Source of the DNA: UBA2128 sp964534955
Lineage (GTDB): Bacteria > Fidelibacterota > Marinisomatia > Marinisomatales > UBA2128
Assembly: GCA_964534955.1 (NCBI GenBank)
Contig: CAZHRR010000029.1
Span: 1 to 21,445 of the forward strand
DNA: 21,445 nt
Reading direction: 5' to 3'
This document shows, one piece after another, positions 7,851 through 15,448 of this stretch (positions are counted from its first letter, which is position 1; each line of letters begins with the position of its first letter). Under the pieces are notes generated by a model that saw only the letters and a program-made list of their open reading frames with translations, made no database searches and had not been told where the DNA came from. Made by a program: the position numbers and the translations under genes.

Positions 7851-9173
7851 ATGTCAGTAGTAAATCCAAATAGTGTAAGAGAAGTATTAGGGTGTCACAT
7901 TTTAGCAGATGGATTTGAGCCGGTGATTGATCTTGAGAAAAGTCATGGTTCCTGGCTGGTTGACGAGAGAGATGGTCGAGAATATCTCGATCTCTTCTCT
8001 ATGTTTGCTTCTATGCCGGTAGGATACAATCATTCTCGTATCGTTGAGGCAAAAGAAAGACTTTTCTCAGTAGCGGCTAATAAACCGACGAACTCTGACG
8101 TCTATTCAAGACAGTTAGCTGAATTTGTTGATACGTTTTTTGATATTGCTATTCCTGACCATTTTTTATATGCTTTTTTCATTGAGGGCGGAGCGCTAGG
8201 AGTAGAAAATGCACTTAAAGCTGCATTTGATTGGAAAGTTAAAAAAAACGTTGCCAGAAATGGGAAAATCGGTGATGTCGGTTCCCAGGTAATACATTTT
8301 GAACAGTGCTTTCATGGCCGCACGGGCTACACACTTTCCCTTACTAATACAGCTGATCCCCGAAAGACAGCCCATTTTCCCAAGTTTAACTGGCCTCGCA
8401 TCGTCAATCCTAAAGTAACCTTCCCGCTGGATGAAGATAATCTGGCGTCGGTAAAGCTAGTAGAAAAAGAGGCAATTGATCAGATTAAATCGGTTATTAA
8501 AAAGGATGGACCTGATATTGCAGCTCTAATAATTGAGCCGATCCAGGGAGAGGGTGGCGACAACTTCTTCCGGAAGGAATTCCTACAGACACTCAGAGAG
8601 ATTTGTGATGATAACGAGATAATGCTCATTTTTGATGAGGTTCAGACCGGAATGGGTCTAACAGGTAAAATGTGGGCATGGGAACATTTTGATGTGGCAC
8701 CGGATCTCATGAGCTTTGGCAAGAAGACCCAGGTTTGCGGATGCGTCTCCAGCCGACGTATTGACGAGGTCCCGGATAACGTATTCAAAGAATCCAGCAG
8801 GATAAATTCTACTTGGGGCGGCAATCTTACTGACATGGTACGCAGTGTAATCTATCTGGAAATCACCAGAGAAGAAAACCTCCTGAATGCTGCTACTGAA
8901 AATGGTAAATATCTTCTATCCCAACTCATGTCACTTCATGAAGAGTTTCCAGAGCTGGTTCTCAAACCCCGCGGATTAGGCCTCATGTGTTCCTTCGACT
9001 TACCAACCAGCGAGCAGCGTGATGAACTTGCTGGGAAAATTCTTGAAAACGGCGCATTCATTCTGGGCTCAGGTTTAAAAGCAATTCGCTTCAGACCCCC
9101 GCTAAACATATCTCGTGATGAGATCGATATAGGTATGGAGATTATCCGTTCCTCTTTGAAACAGTTATTTTGA
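7851..9173 (+). CDS. lat: L-lysine 6-aminotransferase (PLP, class III)
   Basis: A 440-residue fold-type I class III aminotransferase that moves the epsilon-amino group of L-lysine to 2-oxoglutarate, giving 2-aminoadipate 6-semialdehyde and glutamate. Diagnostic stretches are SMFASMPVGYNHSRI near the N-terminus, FIEGGALGVENALKAAFDWK, and FHGRTGYTLSLTNT. Cofactor residues are Asp262 (LIFDEVQTGMGLTG) and Schiff-base Lys291 (SFGKKTQVCG), 29 residues apart. The FGKKTQVCG signature separates LAT from ornithine and GABA aminotransferases. Length is close to the roughly 450 residues of the characterised mycobacterial enzyme. A clear AGGAG precedes the ATG, 9 bp after the dehydrogenase stop, so the two are co-transcribed. 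LAT may serve catabolism, osmolyte or beta-lactam precursor supply elsewhere; with ALDH7 as partner, formation of 2-aminoadipate is most likely. Confidence 0.93.
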   Translation: MSVVNPNSVREVLGCHILADGFEPVIDLEKSHGSWLVDERDGREYLDLFSMFASMPVGYNHSRIVEAKERLFSVAANKPTNSDVYSRQLAEFVDTFFDIAIPDHFLYAFFIEGGALGVENALKAAFDWKVKKNVARNGKIGDVGSQVIHFEQCFHGRTGYTLSLTNTADPRKTAHFPKFNWPRIVNPKVTFPLDEDNLASVKLVEKEAIDQIKSVIKKDGPDIAALIIEPIQGEGGDNFFRKEFLQTLREICDDNEIMLIFDEVQTGMGLTGKMWAWEHFDVAPDLMSFGKKTQVCGCVSSRRIDEVPDNVFKESSRINSTWGGNLTDMVRSVIYLEITREENLLNAATENGKYLLSQLMSLHEEFPELVLKPRGLGLMCSFDLPTSEQRDELAGKILENGAFILGSGLKAIRFRPPLNISRDEIDIGMEIIRSSLKQLF

Positions 9174-9330
9174 GGTTAAGAGCAATCGGTATACTCTCGA
9201 TTTTAACTTTTACCAAATCATTACCAGAAAGATTTTACACGAAATACCTATCCGAGCGGATGATAGAAGGCAGGTTTGTCTTATTTTCTCGATAAATAGG
9301 GAATATTTAATTATGAAAAGAAAGAAGATT

Positions 9331-9463
9331 GAACTCACCCTCGATCCCTCTCTTATTAAGAGAGGGAAGACAAGAACAGGTTCTTTTGTATGTTTTCTCC
9401 TCTATCTATCCGCAGGATCCTGTGGATAAGAGAGGGGACTTCACGAAATAAATGGGGTGAGTT
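9331..9463. mobile_element. MITE-like palindromic element
   Basis: The 496-bp spacer before tmk has a 133-bp element bounded by 9-bp perfect inverted repeats: AACTCACCC (9332-9340) and GGGTGAGTT (9455-9463). Inside are a perfect hairpin CCCTCTCTT-ATT-AAGAGAGGG (9346-9366) and a near-palindrome TATCC-G-CAGGATCCTG-T-GGATA (9407-9428). It encodes nothing and I see no clear target-site duplication. This architecture fits a non-autonomous miniature element. The remaining spacer holds a weak AATCG/CGATT hairpin with a short T-run after lat (9184-9204), which might end the upstream operon, and an ACTGG-GAA-CCAGT hairpin (9518-9530). Confidence 0.6.
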
Positions 9464-9669
9464 AGTTCATGAGTAATGACGATTTCAGACTATTACGACG
9501 GTGAATTTGGGGTGGCAACTGGGAACCAGTCACAATAATAGACAATGTACATTAAAAATACCTGAATATCCTTGTCGAGGAACATTAAGTTTCATTAAGT
9601 AGTACTCTAATAAAAACAGAGTGGAGCAATCGTTATCACAAGTAGATATAAACTCGATATTCCCGCCAT

Positions 9670-10287
9670 ATGAACGGCATATTCATCTCTTTTGAAGGTA
9701 TAGACGGATGTGGAAAATCCACTCAGGCAGAACTGCTGAGCAGTTACCTTGAGTCTAATGGGGAAAAAGTCGTACTTTTGCGTGAACCGGGTGGAACATC
9801 TGTTTCTGAGCAGATTCGGGAAATATTGTTAAATCCCCAAAATGACAAAATGGATTCGTCAACAGAAACAATTTTACTTGCGGCCAGCAGGGCGCAGTTG
9901 ACAAGAGAGGTCATTCTCCCGGCTTTGGAAAGTGGAACTATCGTCATTTGTGATAGATATGCCGACTCAACCCTGGCTTATCAGGGATATGGACGCGGCA
10001 TTGACCTGGAGTGGCTCGAAAAGCTTAATGCATTTGCAACAGCAAAGAAAAAGCTGGATATTACTTTCTTAGTCGATCTTTCCGTAGAGGAAGCTCTACA
10101 CAGAATGCAGAACAAGAGTTTTGACCGTATTGAGCAGGTAGGGTTTGATTTTCTACAGAAAGTGCGGGAAGGTTACCTGAAATTGGCAGATAAATTCCAT
10201 GAAAGATATTTTGTGTTAGATGGCATGCAGGCTATTGAAGATATGAACAGAAAGATAGTTAATAGAATTGAGGAGATTCGAGAATGA
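9670..10287 (+). CDS. tmk: Thymidylate kinase
   Basis: A 205-residue dTMP kinase converting dTMP to dTDP with ATP, needed for dTTP supply. The P-loop GIDGCGKST is at 10-18, the TMP-binding REPGGT at 38-43, and the DRY motif (ICDRYADSTLAYQGYGRG) at 93-110. The LID segment is RMQNKSFDRIE. Length matches the family (about 205-215). No clear Shine-Dalgarno sequence precedes the ATG (upstream bases ATTCCCGCC), but the conserved beta-strand begins at residue 3, so this start is right. The stop overlaps the next gene by ATGA, indicating translational coupling to the protease. Confidence 0.95.
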   Translation: MNGIFISFEGIDGCGKSTQAELLSSYLESNGEKVVLLREPGGTSVSEQIREILLNPQNDKMDSSTETILLAASRAQLTREVILPALESGTIVICDRYADSTLAYQGYGRGIDLEWLEKLNAFATAKKKLDITFLVDLSVEEALHRMQNKSFDRIEQVGFDFLQKVREGYLKLADKFHERYFVLDGMQAIEDMNRKIVNRIEEIRE

Positions 10288-11927
10288 AATTATTGAAGAT
10301 GATCGTTTTTACAATGATTGTAGCAATATTAATAATTCCAATACAAGCTGATCCGCTTAATGATTACCAGGATATTGCAGACAATGGGAAGATGTTATTT
10401 GAAGTGTATAAGAGAGTTATGACTCATTATGCTGATCAAGTAGATGCTGAGAAGCTGGCGGTAGCAGGAATAGAGGGTATGTTGTCCAAACTTGACCCAT
10501 ACACAGTATTTCTCCAGCCGAAAGACCGTCAAGGTCTGGATATGCTAACTAAAGGAAAGTATGGCGGTGTAGGTATTCAGCTCGGTTTGCGGGATGACTC
10601 TCTCACGGTCATTGCGCCGATGGAAGGAGGACCTGCCATTCGAAGTGGTATTATGTCAGGTGATAGGATTGTTGCTATTAATGGAGAATCTACATCTGAC
10701 ATGAACTTAGATGAAGCTGCGAAAAATATCAGAGGGAAAAAGGGAACCATCGTAGTTCTGAGTATTGCCCGATACGGTGAAGCTGAACCGCTTGATTTTG
10801 AATTGGAACGAGCTAACATCACTATTGAAGATATATCTTATGCGGATTTCATTGGAGAAGATATTGCCTACATTAGACTGACGAGATTTTCCCGGAATTC
10901 AGCTGCTGATATGAGAAAATCTCTTGAAAGCCTTTCTGAGCAGGGGATGGAAAAACTCATCATTGATCTCAGAGGAAATCCCGGTGGTCTCCTCGATGCA
11001 GCCATCAGTATTCTTGAGCTGTTGGTTCCTGAGGGACCTGAGCTTTTATCAACACGAGGCAGATACGATGCAGCTAATCGTGAATTCAGTTCTGGGCGTA
11101 CTGCAATTATCTCGGATGATGTCTCCATAATTATCCTGATCGACGGGGGAAGTGCCTCAGCCAGCGAAATTATTTCCGGAGCTATTCAGGACTTGGATAG
11201 AGGAATCATAATTGGAAGACCTTCTTTTGGTAAAGGGCTTGTACAATCAGTATTTCCTTTAGATCGTGAAAATTCAATTAAGATGACTACCGCGAAATAC
11301 TATATACCCTCAGGTCGATTTATTCAAAAACCCGGTTACATCGAGGATGAAATAGCTCTCGGCCCCGATCACGACAGCACAATAGTATACTATACTGCTG
11401 GAGGTAGAAAAGTTAGTGAATTAGGCGGTATTACACCGGATATAGAGGTGGAGATGCCTACAACTCCGGTTCTTGCTCGTGAATGCTGGCGTCGTGGACT
11501 GTTCTTTAAGTTTGCTTCTCTGTACATGCAGGAACACGAACTTGTATTACCGGTTGTAGTAGATGATGAAATCTTGAATAATTTTCGCCAGTTCCTAAGT
11601 AGTAAAGAACTCACACTTAATATTGAAGGTGAGAAACAATTTCATACACTCCGTACTGCTCTAGACAGTACAGCTGCAGCTTCTCCACAAATGTTAATGT
11701 CTCTTGAAACGATCGAACAGTATTACAATGACTTGGAAACAAAACGGTTTGATATTGAGCAGAAGGACCTTATCCTTGAATTGGAAAGAGAATTTTCTTT
11801 TCAAATTGGCGGAATTGAAGCCAGAATTAGTTCTTCTTTCGATGATGATCCTGCAATATTAAAGGCAATTGATATTTTGTCTGACCAGGTTGTATATGAT
11901 AATGTCTTGTCACCATCAGATCAATAA
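10284..11927 (+). CDS. Exported S41-family C-terminal processing peptidase (Ctp/Tsp-like)
   Basis: A 547-residue S41 serine protease. Residues 1-22 are a signal peptide (positive start, hydrophobic MIVFTMIVAILIIPI, then QADP), so it acts in the periplasm. A PDZ domain follows (GGVGIQLGLRDDSLTVIAP to about residue 170), then the protease core with IDLRGNPGGLLDAAI, catalytic Ser292 in GSASASEI and Lys317 in SFGKGLVQ. The Ser-Lys spacing of 25 equals that of E. coli Tsp (Ser430/Lys455), and Asp303 matches the third conserved residue. The last 140 residues or so have no recognised domain and look helical. Ctp proteases trim or degrade exported proteins and cell-wall enzymes; the target here is unknown. 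The start overlaps tmk by 4 bp, so the pair is one operon. Confidence 0.92.
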   Translation: MKLLKMIVFTMIVAILIIPIQADPLNDYQDIADNGKMLFEVYKRVMTHYADQVDAEKLAVAGIEGMLSKLDPYTVFLQPKDRQGLDMLTKGKYGGVGIQLGLRDDSLTVIAPMEGGPAIRSGIMSGDRIVAINGESTSDMNLDEAAKNIRGKKGTIVVLSIARYGEAEPLDFELERANITIEDISYADFIGEDIAYIRLTRFSRNSAADMRKSLESLSEQGMEKLIIDLRGNPGGLLDAAISILELLVPEGPELLSTRGRYDAANREFSSGRTAIISDDVSIIILIDGGSASASEIISGAIQDLDRGIIIGRPSFGKGLVQSVFPLDRENSIKMTTAKYYIPSGRFIQKPGYIEDEIALGPDHDSTIVYYTAGGRKVSELGGITPDIEVEMPTTPVLARECWRRGLFFKFASLYMQEHELVLPVVVDDEILNNFRQFLSSKELTLNIEGEKQFHTLRTALDSTAAASPQMLMSLETIEQYYNDLETKRFDIEQKDLILELEREFSFQIGGIEARISSSFDDDPAILKAIDILSDQVVYDNVLSPSDQ

Positions 11928-11959
11928 ACTATCGTGACTTCAGCGAACCTCTCTATAAG

Positions 11960-11988
11960 TTGACTTTCCGACGGTATAACTCTAAATT
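11960..11988 (+). promoter_or_regulatory. Possible sigma-70-type promoter for tRNA-Val
   Basis: TTGACT (11960-11965) and TAAATT (11983-11988) are separated by exactly 17 bp, and the tRNA begins 36 bp after the second box. Five of six bases match the -35 consensus and four of six the -10 consensus. The phylum's real promoter consensus is unknown to me, so this remains tentative. Confidence 0.3.
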
Positions 11989-12023
11989 CCCCCGCTTTTT
12001 GCATGGCAATTGAGCTATGTTCA

Positions 12024-12097
12024 GGGCGATTAGCTCAGCTGGTTAGAGCGCATGCTTGACGTGCATGAGGTCAGAGGTTCGACTCCTCTATCGCCCA
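12024..12097 (+). tRNA. tRNA-Val (GAC)
   Basis: A complete 74-nt cloverleaf: acceptor GGGCGAT (12024-12030) pairs with ATCGCCC (12090-12096), discriminator A 12097. The D arm is GCTC...GAGC, the anticodon stem CATGC/GCATG encloses loop TTGACGT with anticodon GAC (12058-12060), and the T arm is AGAGG-TTCGACT-CCTCT. CCA is not encoded (ACGA follows). It reads GUC and GUU valine codons. A partial, rearranged copy lies about 100 bp downstream. Confidence 0.95.
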
Positions 12098-12192
12098 CGA
12101 GCTGGATTTACTTTAGAAAATCAGCTAGTTGCTTCTTGATTAGGATAAATGGGTGATCAGCTTACTCTTACAATTAAAAAAGTATTATGGAA

Positions 12193-12276
12193 GCTGGTTA
12201 GAGCGTCCCGACTTGTCGGGAAGGTCAGAGGTTATCCCGGAGGGACTCCTCTGAAGGACTCCTCTATCGCCCACGA
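12193..12276 (+). pseudogene. Chimeric tRNA-Val copy with palindromes in place of the anticodon arm and T-loop
   Basis: This stretch repeats tRNA-Val piecewise and in order. GCTGGTTAGAGCG (12193-12205) matches the D arm exactly. AGGTCAGAGGTT (12222-12233) matches the variable region and 5' T stem. ACTCCTCTATCGCCCACGA (12258-12276) matches the 3' T stem, acceptor and flank exactly. Between them, the 17-nt anticodon arm is replaced by a perfect hairpin TCCCGAC-TT-GTCGGGA (12206-12221). The T-loop bases CG are replaced by a stretch holding TCCC-GGA-GGGA (12235-12245) and an extra ACTCCTCT copy. The 5' acceptor strand is missing, so it cannot be a working tRNA. It sits directly upstream of thrS (29 bp) and would be in any thrS leader transcript. 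Confidence 0.75.
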
Positions 12277-12304
12277 AGCGAAATGAAAGTTAAATCATAC
12301 ATAT

Positions 12305-14260
12305 ATGTCGAAGATAACAGTATCCGTATCCGGACACGAAAAGCAGTCGTATCCCACAGCGACATCTGCATCTGATATCCTCCAAGACATAGCTCCCCAC
12401 CTTTACAACGACACCGTTGCAGTTAAAATAAATGGTGTATTGAGTGATAGGGACACAGTCTTGATGGAGGATGCAGTGATAGAAACTGTAACGGCTTCCT
12501 CACGCGAAGGCCATGATGTATTACTGCACAGTACATCTCACTTAATGGCACAAGCAGTGAAGCAGCTTTTTCCTGAAGCTAAAGTTGCCATAGGACCTAC
12601 TATTGAAAATCGCTTTTATTATGATTTTGATATTGATACTCCTTTCACTGATGGGGATCTCACCAAGATAGAAGAACGTATGAAGGAACTCGCTTCTGAG
12701 GGATTGACTATACACCGTCAGGAGCTTCCGAGAAATGAGGCACTGGCGCTGTTTAAGGAAATAGACGAAAGCTACAAAGTTGAGATTATCGAAGAAATAT
12801 CCGAAGAAGAGTCCATCTCAGCATATAATCAGGGAGATTTTACGGATCTCTGCAGAGGACCTCATTTACCGTCAACTTATTATATTAAGCACTTTAAACT
12901 CCTCAATACAGCAGGTGCGTACTGGCGCGGTGATGAAAAAAATAAAATGCTTCAGAGGATCTATGGAACTGCCTTCGCTACAAGAAAGCAGCTGAAACAG
13001 TACCTGCATTTCCTCGAGGAAGCAAAGAAACGTGATCATCGAAAACTAGGGAAAGAACTGGAATTGTTTACATTCGATGATGAAGTTGGACCCGGTCTTC
13101 CCTTGTGGCTTCCTAACGGGGTTGTCATTATTGATGAGCTGGAAAAACTGGCGATGGAGACTGAACAAAAAGCTGGTTACCAACGAGTTCGAACTCCACA
13201 TTTAACCAAAGGAATATTATATGAAAGATCTGGTCATCTGAAACACTACAAGGACAGTATGTATCCGGCAATGGATGTAGATGGGATTGAATATTATATC
13301 AAACCGATGAATTGTCCACATCACCACAAAGTCTATGCTTCTACTCCAAAGAGTTATCGCGATTTGCCCGTCCGGTTATCAGAATATGGTACATGTTACA
13401 GATACGAAAAATCGGGGCAGCTTTTTGGACTGATGCGGGTACGAAGTATGCAAATGAATGATGCACATATTTACTGTACAGAAGATCAGTTCAAGGAAGA
13501 ATTCTTAGCAGTTTGTAATATGTATATGGATTATTTTACTATCTTTGGAATTGAAAAATATGAGATGGAATTATGTCTTCATTCAGCGGATGGTTTAGGA
13601 AAAAAATATGTCAATGAACCGGAACTTTGGATTAAGACTGAAAAGGCTGTACGTGAAGCGTTGGATGAAGGGAATATAAACTATGTTGAAATTCCCGGTG
13701 ATGCAGCATTTTATGGACCAAAAATAGATGTCCAGGTGTGGAGTGCAATCGGGAAAAAATTTACTCTTGCAACGAATCAAGTAGATTTCGCTATCCCCTC
13801 AAGATTTGATTTAACTTACACAAATGAAAAAAACGAAGAAGAAACGCCATTATGCATACACCGGGCTCCACTTGGTACCCATGAACGTTTTATCGGGTTT
13901 TTAATTGAGCATTATGGTGGAGATTTTCCATTGTGGTTAGCTCCAGTGCAGGTTGCTGTTTTGACGGTTACGGAAAAAGTAGAAGATTATGCCAAAGCTG
14001 TTTTTAAAGAATTAAAGGATGCTGGCATTCGGAGCGCATTAGATATTCGAGCTGATAAAATTGGTGCTAAGATAAGGAAAGCTGAAATAAGTAAAATCAA
14101 TGTAATGCTTATTGTGGGTGAGAAAGAAGCAGAAGCTGGGACTGTGTCTCTCAGACGAAGATTTGAAGGTGATTTAGGTAGTATCCTGTTCGCCGATGTC
14201 ATTAGCGAACTTAATGAGGAAATAAACGAAAAAAGGAGATTGAAGAAATCGCAAAAATAG
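12305..14260 (+). CDS. thrS: Threonine--tRNA ligase
   Basis: A 651-residue class II synthetase charging tRNA-Thr. Domains in order: TGS (about 1-62), second N-terminal editing domain that removes mischarged Ser (begins near HSTSHLMAQAV), catalytic core and anticodon-binding C-terminus (from about APVQVAVLTV). Core signatures are KPMNCPHHHKVYAS with zinc ligand Cys337, RLSEYGTCYRYEKSG, MQMNDAHIYC, GDAAFYGPKIDVQ and HRAPLGTHERFIG. Length agrees with the E. coli enzyme (642). The ATG has no strong Shine-Dalgarno sequence and I see no T-box in its leader; the leader is instead occupied by the chimeric tRNA-Val copy. The 3' end overlaps the start region of infC, the widespread thrS-infC-rpmI-rplT order. 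Confidence 0.96.
   Translation: MSKITVSVSGHEKQSYPTATSASDILQDIAPHLYNDTVAVKINGVLSDRDTVLMEDAVIETVTASSREGHDVLLHSTSHLMAQAVKQLFPEAKVAIGPTIENRFYYDFDIDTPFTDGDLTKIEERMKELASEGLTIHRQELPRNEALALFKEIDESYKVEIIEEISEEESISAYNQGDFTDLCRGPHLPSTYYIKHFKLLNTAGAYWRGDEKNKMLQRIYGTAFATRKQLKQYLHFLEEAKKRDHRKLGKELELFTFDDEVGPGLPLWLPNGVVIIDELEKLAMETEQKAGYQRVRTPHLTKGILYERSGHLKHYKDSMYPAMDVDGIEYYIKPMNCPHHHKVYASTPKSYRDLPVRLSEYGTCYRYEKSGQLFGLMRVRSMQMNDAHIYCTEDQFKEEFLAVCNMYMDYFTIFGIEKYEMELCLHSADGLGKKYVNEPELWIKTEKAVREALDEGNINYVEIPGDAAFYGPKIDVQVWSAIGKKFTLATNQVDFAIPSRFDLTYTNEKNEEETPLCIHRAPLGTHERFIGFLIEHYGGDFPLWLAPVQVAVLTVTEKVEDYAKAVFKELKDAGIRSALDIRADKIGAKIRKAEISKINVMLIVGEKEAEAGTVSLRRRFEGDLGSILFADVISELNEEINEKRRLKKSQK
14233..14250 (+). 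promoter_or_regulatory. infC ribosome binding site and non-AUG start
   Basis: Inside the last codons of thrS, AAGGAG (14233-14238) is followed 9 nt later by ATC (14248-14250), in frame with IF3. The first in-frame ATG is 14338, deep inside the conserved domain, so it cannot be the true start. ATT at 14239 is also in frame but abuts the Shine-Dalgarno sequence. ATC is therefore the best start. Rare AUU/AUC starts on infC are known in other bacteria, where IF3 represses its own translation by rejecting non-AUG starts. Confidence 0.6.
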
Positions 14261-14760
14261 AAAAGATCAGAGTTAACGGTCAAATCAAAGCAGAGGAAGT
14301 TCTAGTAATTACTGATGATGGAACAAAATTAGGTATTATGTCAACAGCAAAGGCAATTCAAGAAGCTGAAAATGCTGGATTAGACTTAGTTGAAGTAGCT
14401 CCCAAAGCAAAGCCTCCGGTTTGCCGCCTGATGGACTATGGAAAACTGAAATATGAACAGAAAAAGAAGGAACAAAGCAGTAAGAAAAAACAGCATGTTA
14501 TTAAGACAAAAGAAGTTAGATTTCGCCCCCGAATAAGTCAGAATGATTTCGAAACAAAGATAAATCGGGCTAAGAATTTTCTTGAGCAAGGATTTCATCT
14601 AAAAGTAACTGTCATGTTTCGTGGAAGAGAAATGGCCCGTCAAGACTTGGGAGAAGATTTAGTTGAGAGAATTTATGATGCATTGGATGGTTTTGCTCAG
14701 GTGGAGAAACGAGCAGAAATGCAGGGAAACAGATTCTCCATCTTGATGAAACCAGCTTAG
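14248..14760 (+). CDS. infC: Translation initiation factor IF-3
   Basis: IF3 binds the 30S subunit, blocks premature 50S joining and checks start-codon and initiator-tRNA fidelity. From ATC 14248 the product is 170 residues, as expected for the family, opening AKIEKIRVNGQIKAEEVLVI. The N-domain runs through LDLVEVAPKAKPPVCRLMDYG, a lysine-rich linker follows (YEQKKKEQSSKKK), and the C-domain shows KEVRFRPRISQNDFETKINRA and VTVMFRGREMAR. Starting at ATG 14338 would remove the RVN...V strand and helix and leave only 140 residues. The gene overlaps thrS by 13 nt, so translation is likely coupled. It is followed 12 nt later by rpmI. Confidence 0.9.
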   Translation: MAKIEKIRVNGQIKAEEVLVITDDGTKLGIMSTAKAIQEAENAGLDLVEVAPKAKPPVCRLMDYGKLKYEQKKKEQSSKKKQHVIKTKEVRFRPRISQNDFETKINRAKNFLEQGFHLKVTVMFRGREMARQDLGEDLVERIYDALDGFAQVEKRAEMQGNRFSILMKPA

Positions 14761-14772
14761 AGGAGTAAAGAA

Positions 14773-14967
14773 ATGCCTAAAATAAAAACGAGAAGGGGTG
14801 CTGCTAAAAGATTCAATCTTACCAGCAAAGGTAAAGTTAAAAAGAATCGAGCTAACCGCGCACACCTGATGGGTAAAAAGAGTTCTGATAGGAAACGAGG
14901 TCTGCGTCACAGCAACCACGTCAGTTCTTCTGATGCAGGTCGAGTAAAGAAAATGTTAGGAGAGTAG
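14773..14967 (+). CDS. rpmI: 50S ribosomal protein L35
   Basis: A 64-residue, highly basic protein with the L35 pattern: MPKIKTRRGAAKRF at the start, LTSKGKVKKNRANRAHLM in the middle and KKSSDRKRGLRHSNHV before the short C-terminus. Family length is 64-66. AGAGGAG precedes the ATG. It lies between infC and rplT as in most bacteria; all three are expected on one transcript. Confidence 0.95.
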   Translation: MPKIKTRRGAAKRFNLTSKGKVKKNRANRAHLMGKKSSDRKRGLRHSNHVSSSDAGRVKKMLGE

Positions 14968-14969
14968 AA

Positions 14970-15317
14970 ATGCCCCGTGTTACATCTGCAGTTCCGAGAA
15001 AGAAAAGACATAAGAAAATATTGAAGCAGGCAAAGGGATATTACGGTGCGCGAAGCCGTCAGTATAAGAGTGCGAAAGATGCAGTTGATAAGGCGATGTT
15101 ATATAATTACAGAGATCGCCGTCAACGCCGGCGTAATTTCAGGCGACTGTGGATTTCAAGAATCAATGCTGCCGCTCGTCTAAATGGAACTACTTATTCA
15201 CGCTTGATGTCTGCACTAAAAGACAAAAACATCACACTCGATAGAAAAGTCCTGGCACACCTCGCTGTACATGAACCTGAAATATTCAAGGTAGTTGTTG
15301 AGCAGGCTGTGGCTTAA
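14970..15317 (+). CDS. rplT: 50S ribosomal protein L20
   Basis: A 115-residue basic protein that binds 23S rRNA early in 50S assembly. Signature stretches are RKKRHKKILKQAKGYYGARS, YNYRDRRQRRRNFRRLWISR and INAAARLNGTTYSRLMSALK. It starts 2 bp after the rpmI stop, with GGAG inside rpmI, indicating coupling. L20 represses its own operon in E. coli and B. subtilis through mRNA mimics of its rRNA site; I did not identify such a structure here. A terminator follows 40 bp downstream. Confidence 0.95.
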   Translation: MPRVTSAVPRKKRHKKILKQAKGYYGARSRQYKSAKDAVDKAMLYNYRDRRQRRRNFRRLWISRINAAARLNGTTYSRLMSALKDKNITLDRKVLAHLAVHEPEIFKVVVEQAVA

Positions 15318-15357
15318 TATCGTAAACTCATAATTTCAATAAAGTGCTTGTTAATGA

Positions 15358-15386
15358 AATCCGCTCGATACAACGGGCGGATTTTT
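15358..15386 (+). terminator. Rho-independent terminator after rplT
   Basis: AATCCGCTCG (15358-15367) pairs with CGGGCGGATT (15374-15383) across a 6-nt loop ATACAA, a 10-bp stem with one G-U pair, and the stem runs into TTTTT (15382-15386). It lies 40 bp after rplT and 62 bp before pheS, so pheST either has its own promoter in the short gap or relies on read-through. No leader peptide or T-box is visible, so I do not call it an attenuator. Confidence 0.8.
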
Positions 15387-15448
15387 GTATATTTCGTGAG
15401 CTTTCAAGACAAGTTGAAGGTTTGGATTTCTACTATCATTAATACACC

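Noticed and set aside
12181..12276. Second functional tRNA gene before thrS
   Set aside because: The 5' acceptor strand is missing and the anticodon loop is replaced by a 2-nt-loop hairpin, so no cloverleaf with an anticodon can form.
12098..12304. T-box leader controlling thrS
   Set aside because: I find no T-box consensus or specifier-loop/antiterminator layout; the spacer is explained by the chimeric tRNA-Val copy.
15318..15448. Phe-rich leader peptide and attenuator for pheST
   Set aside because: The hairpin with T-run fits termination after rplT, and no short ORF with Phe codons precedes pheS.
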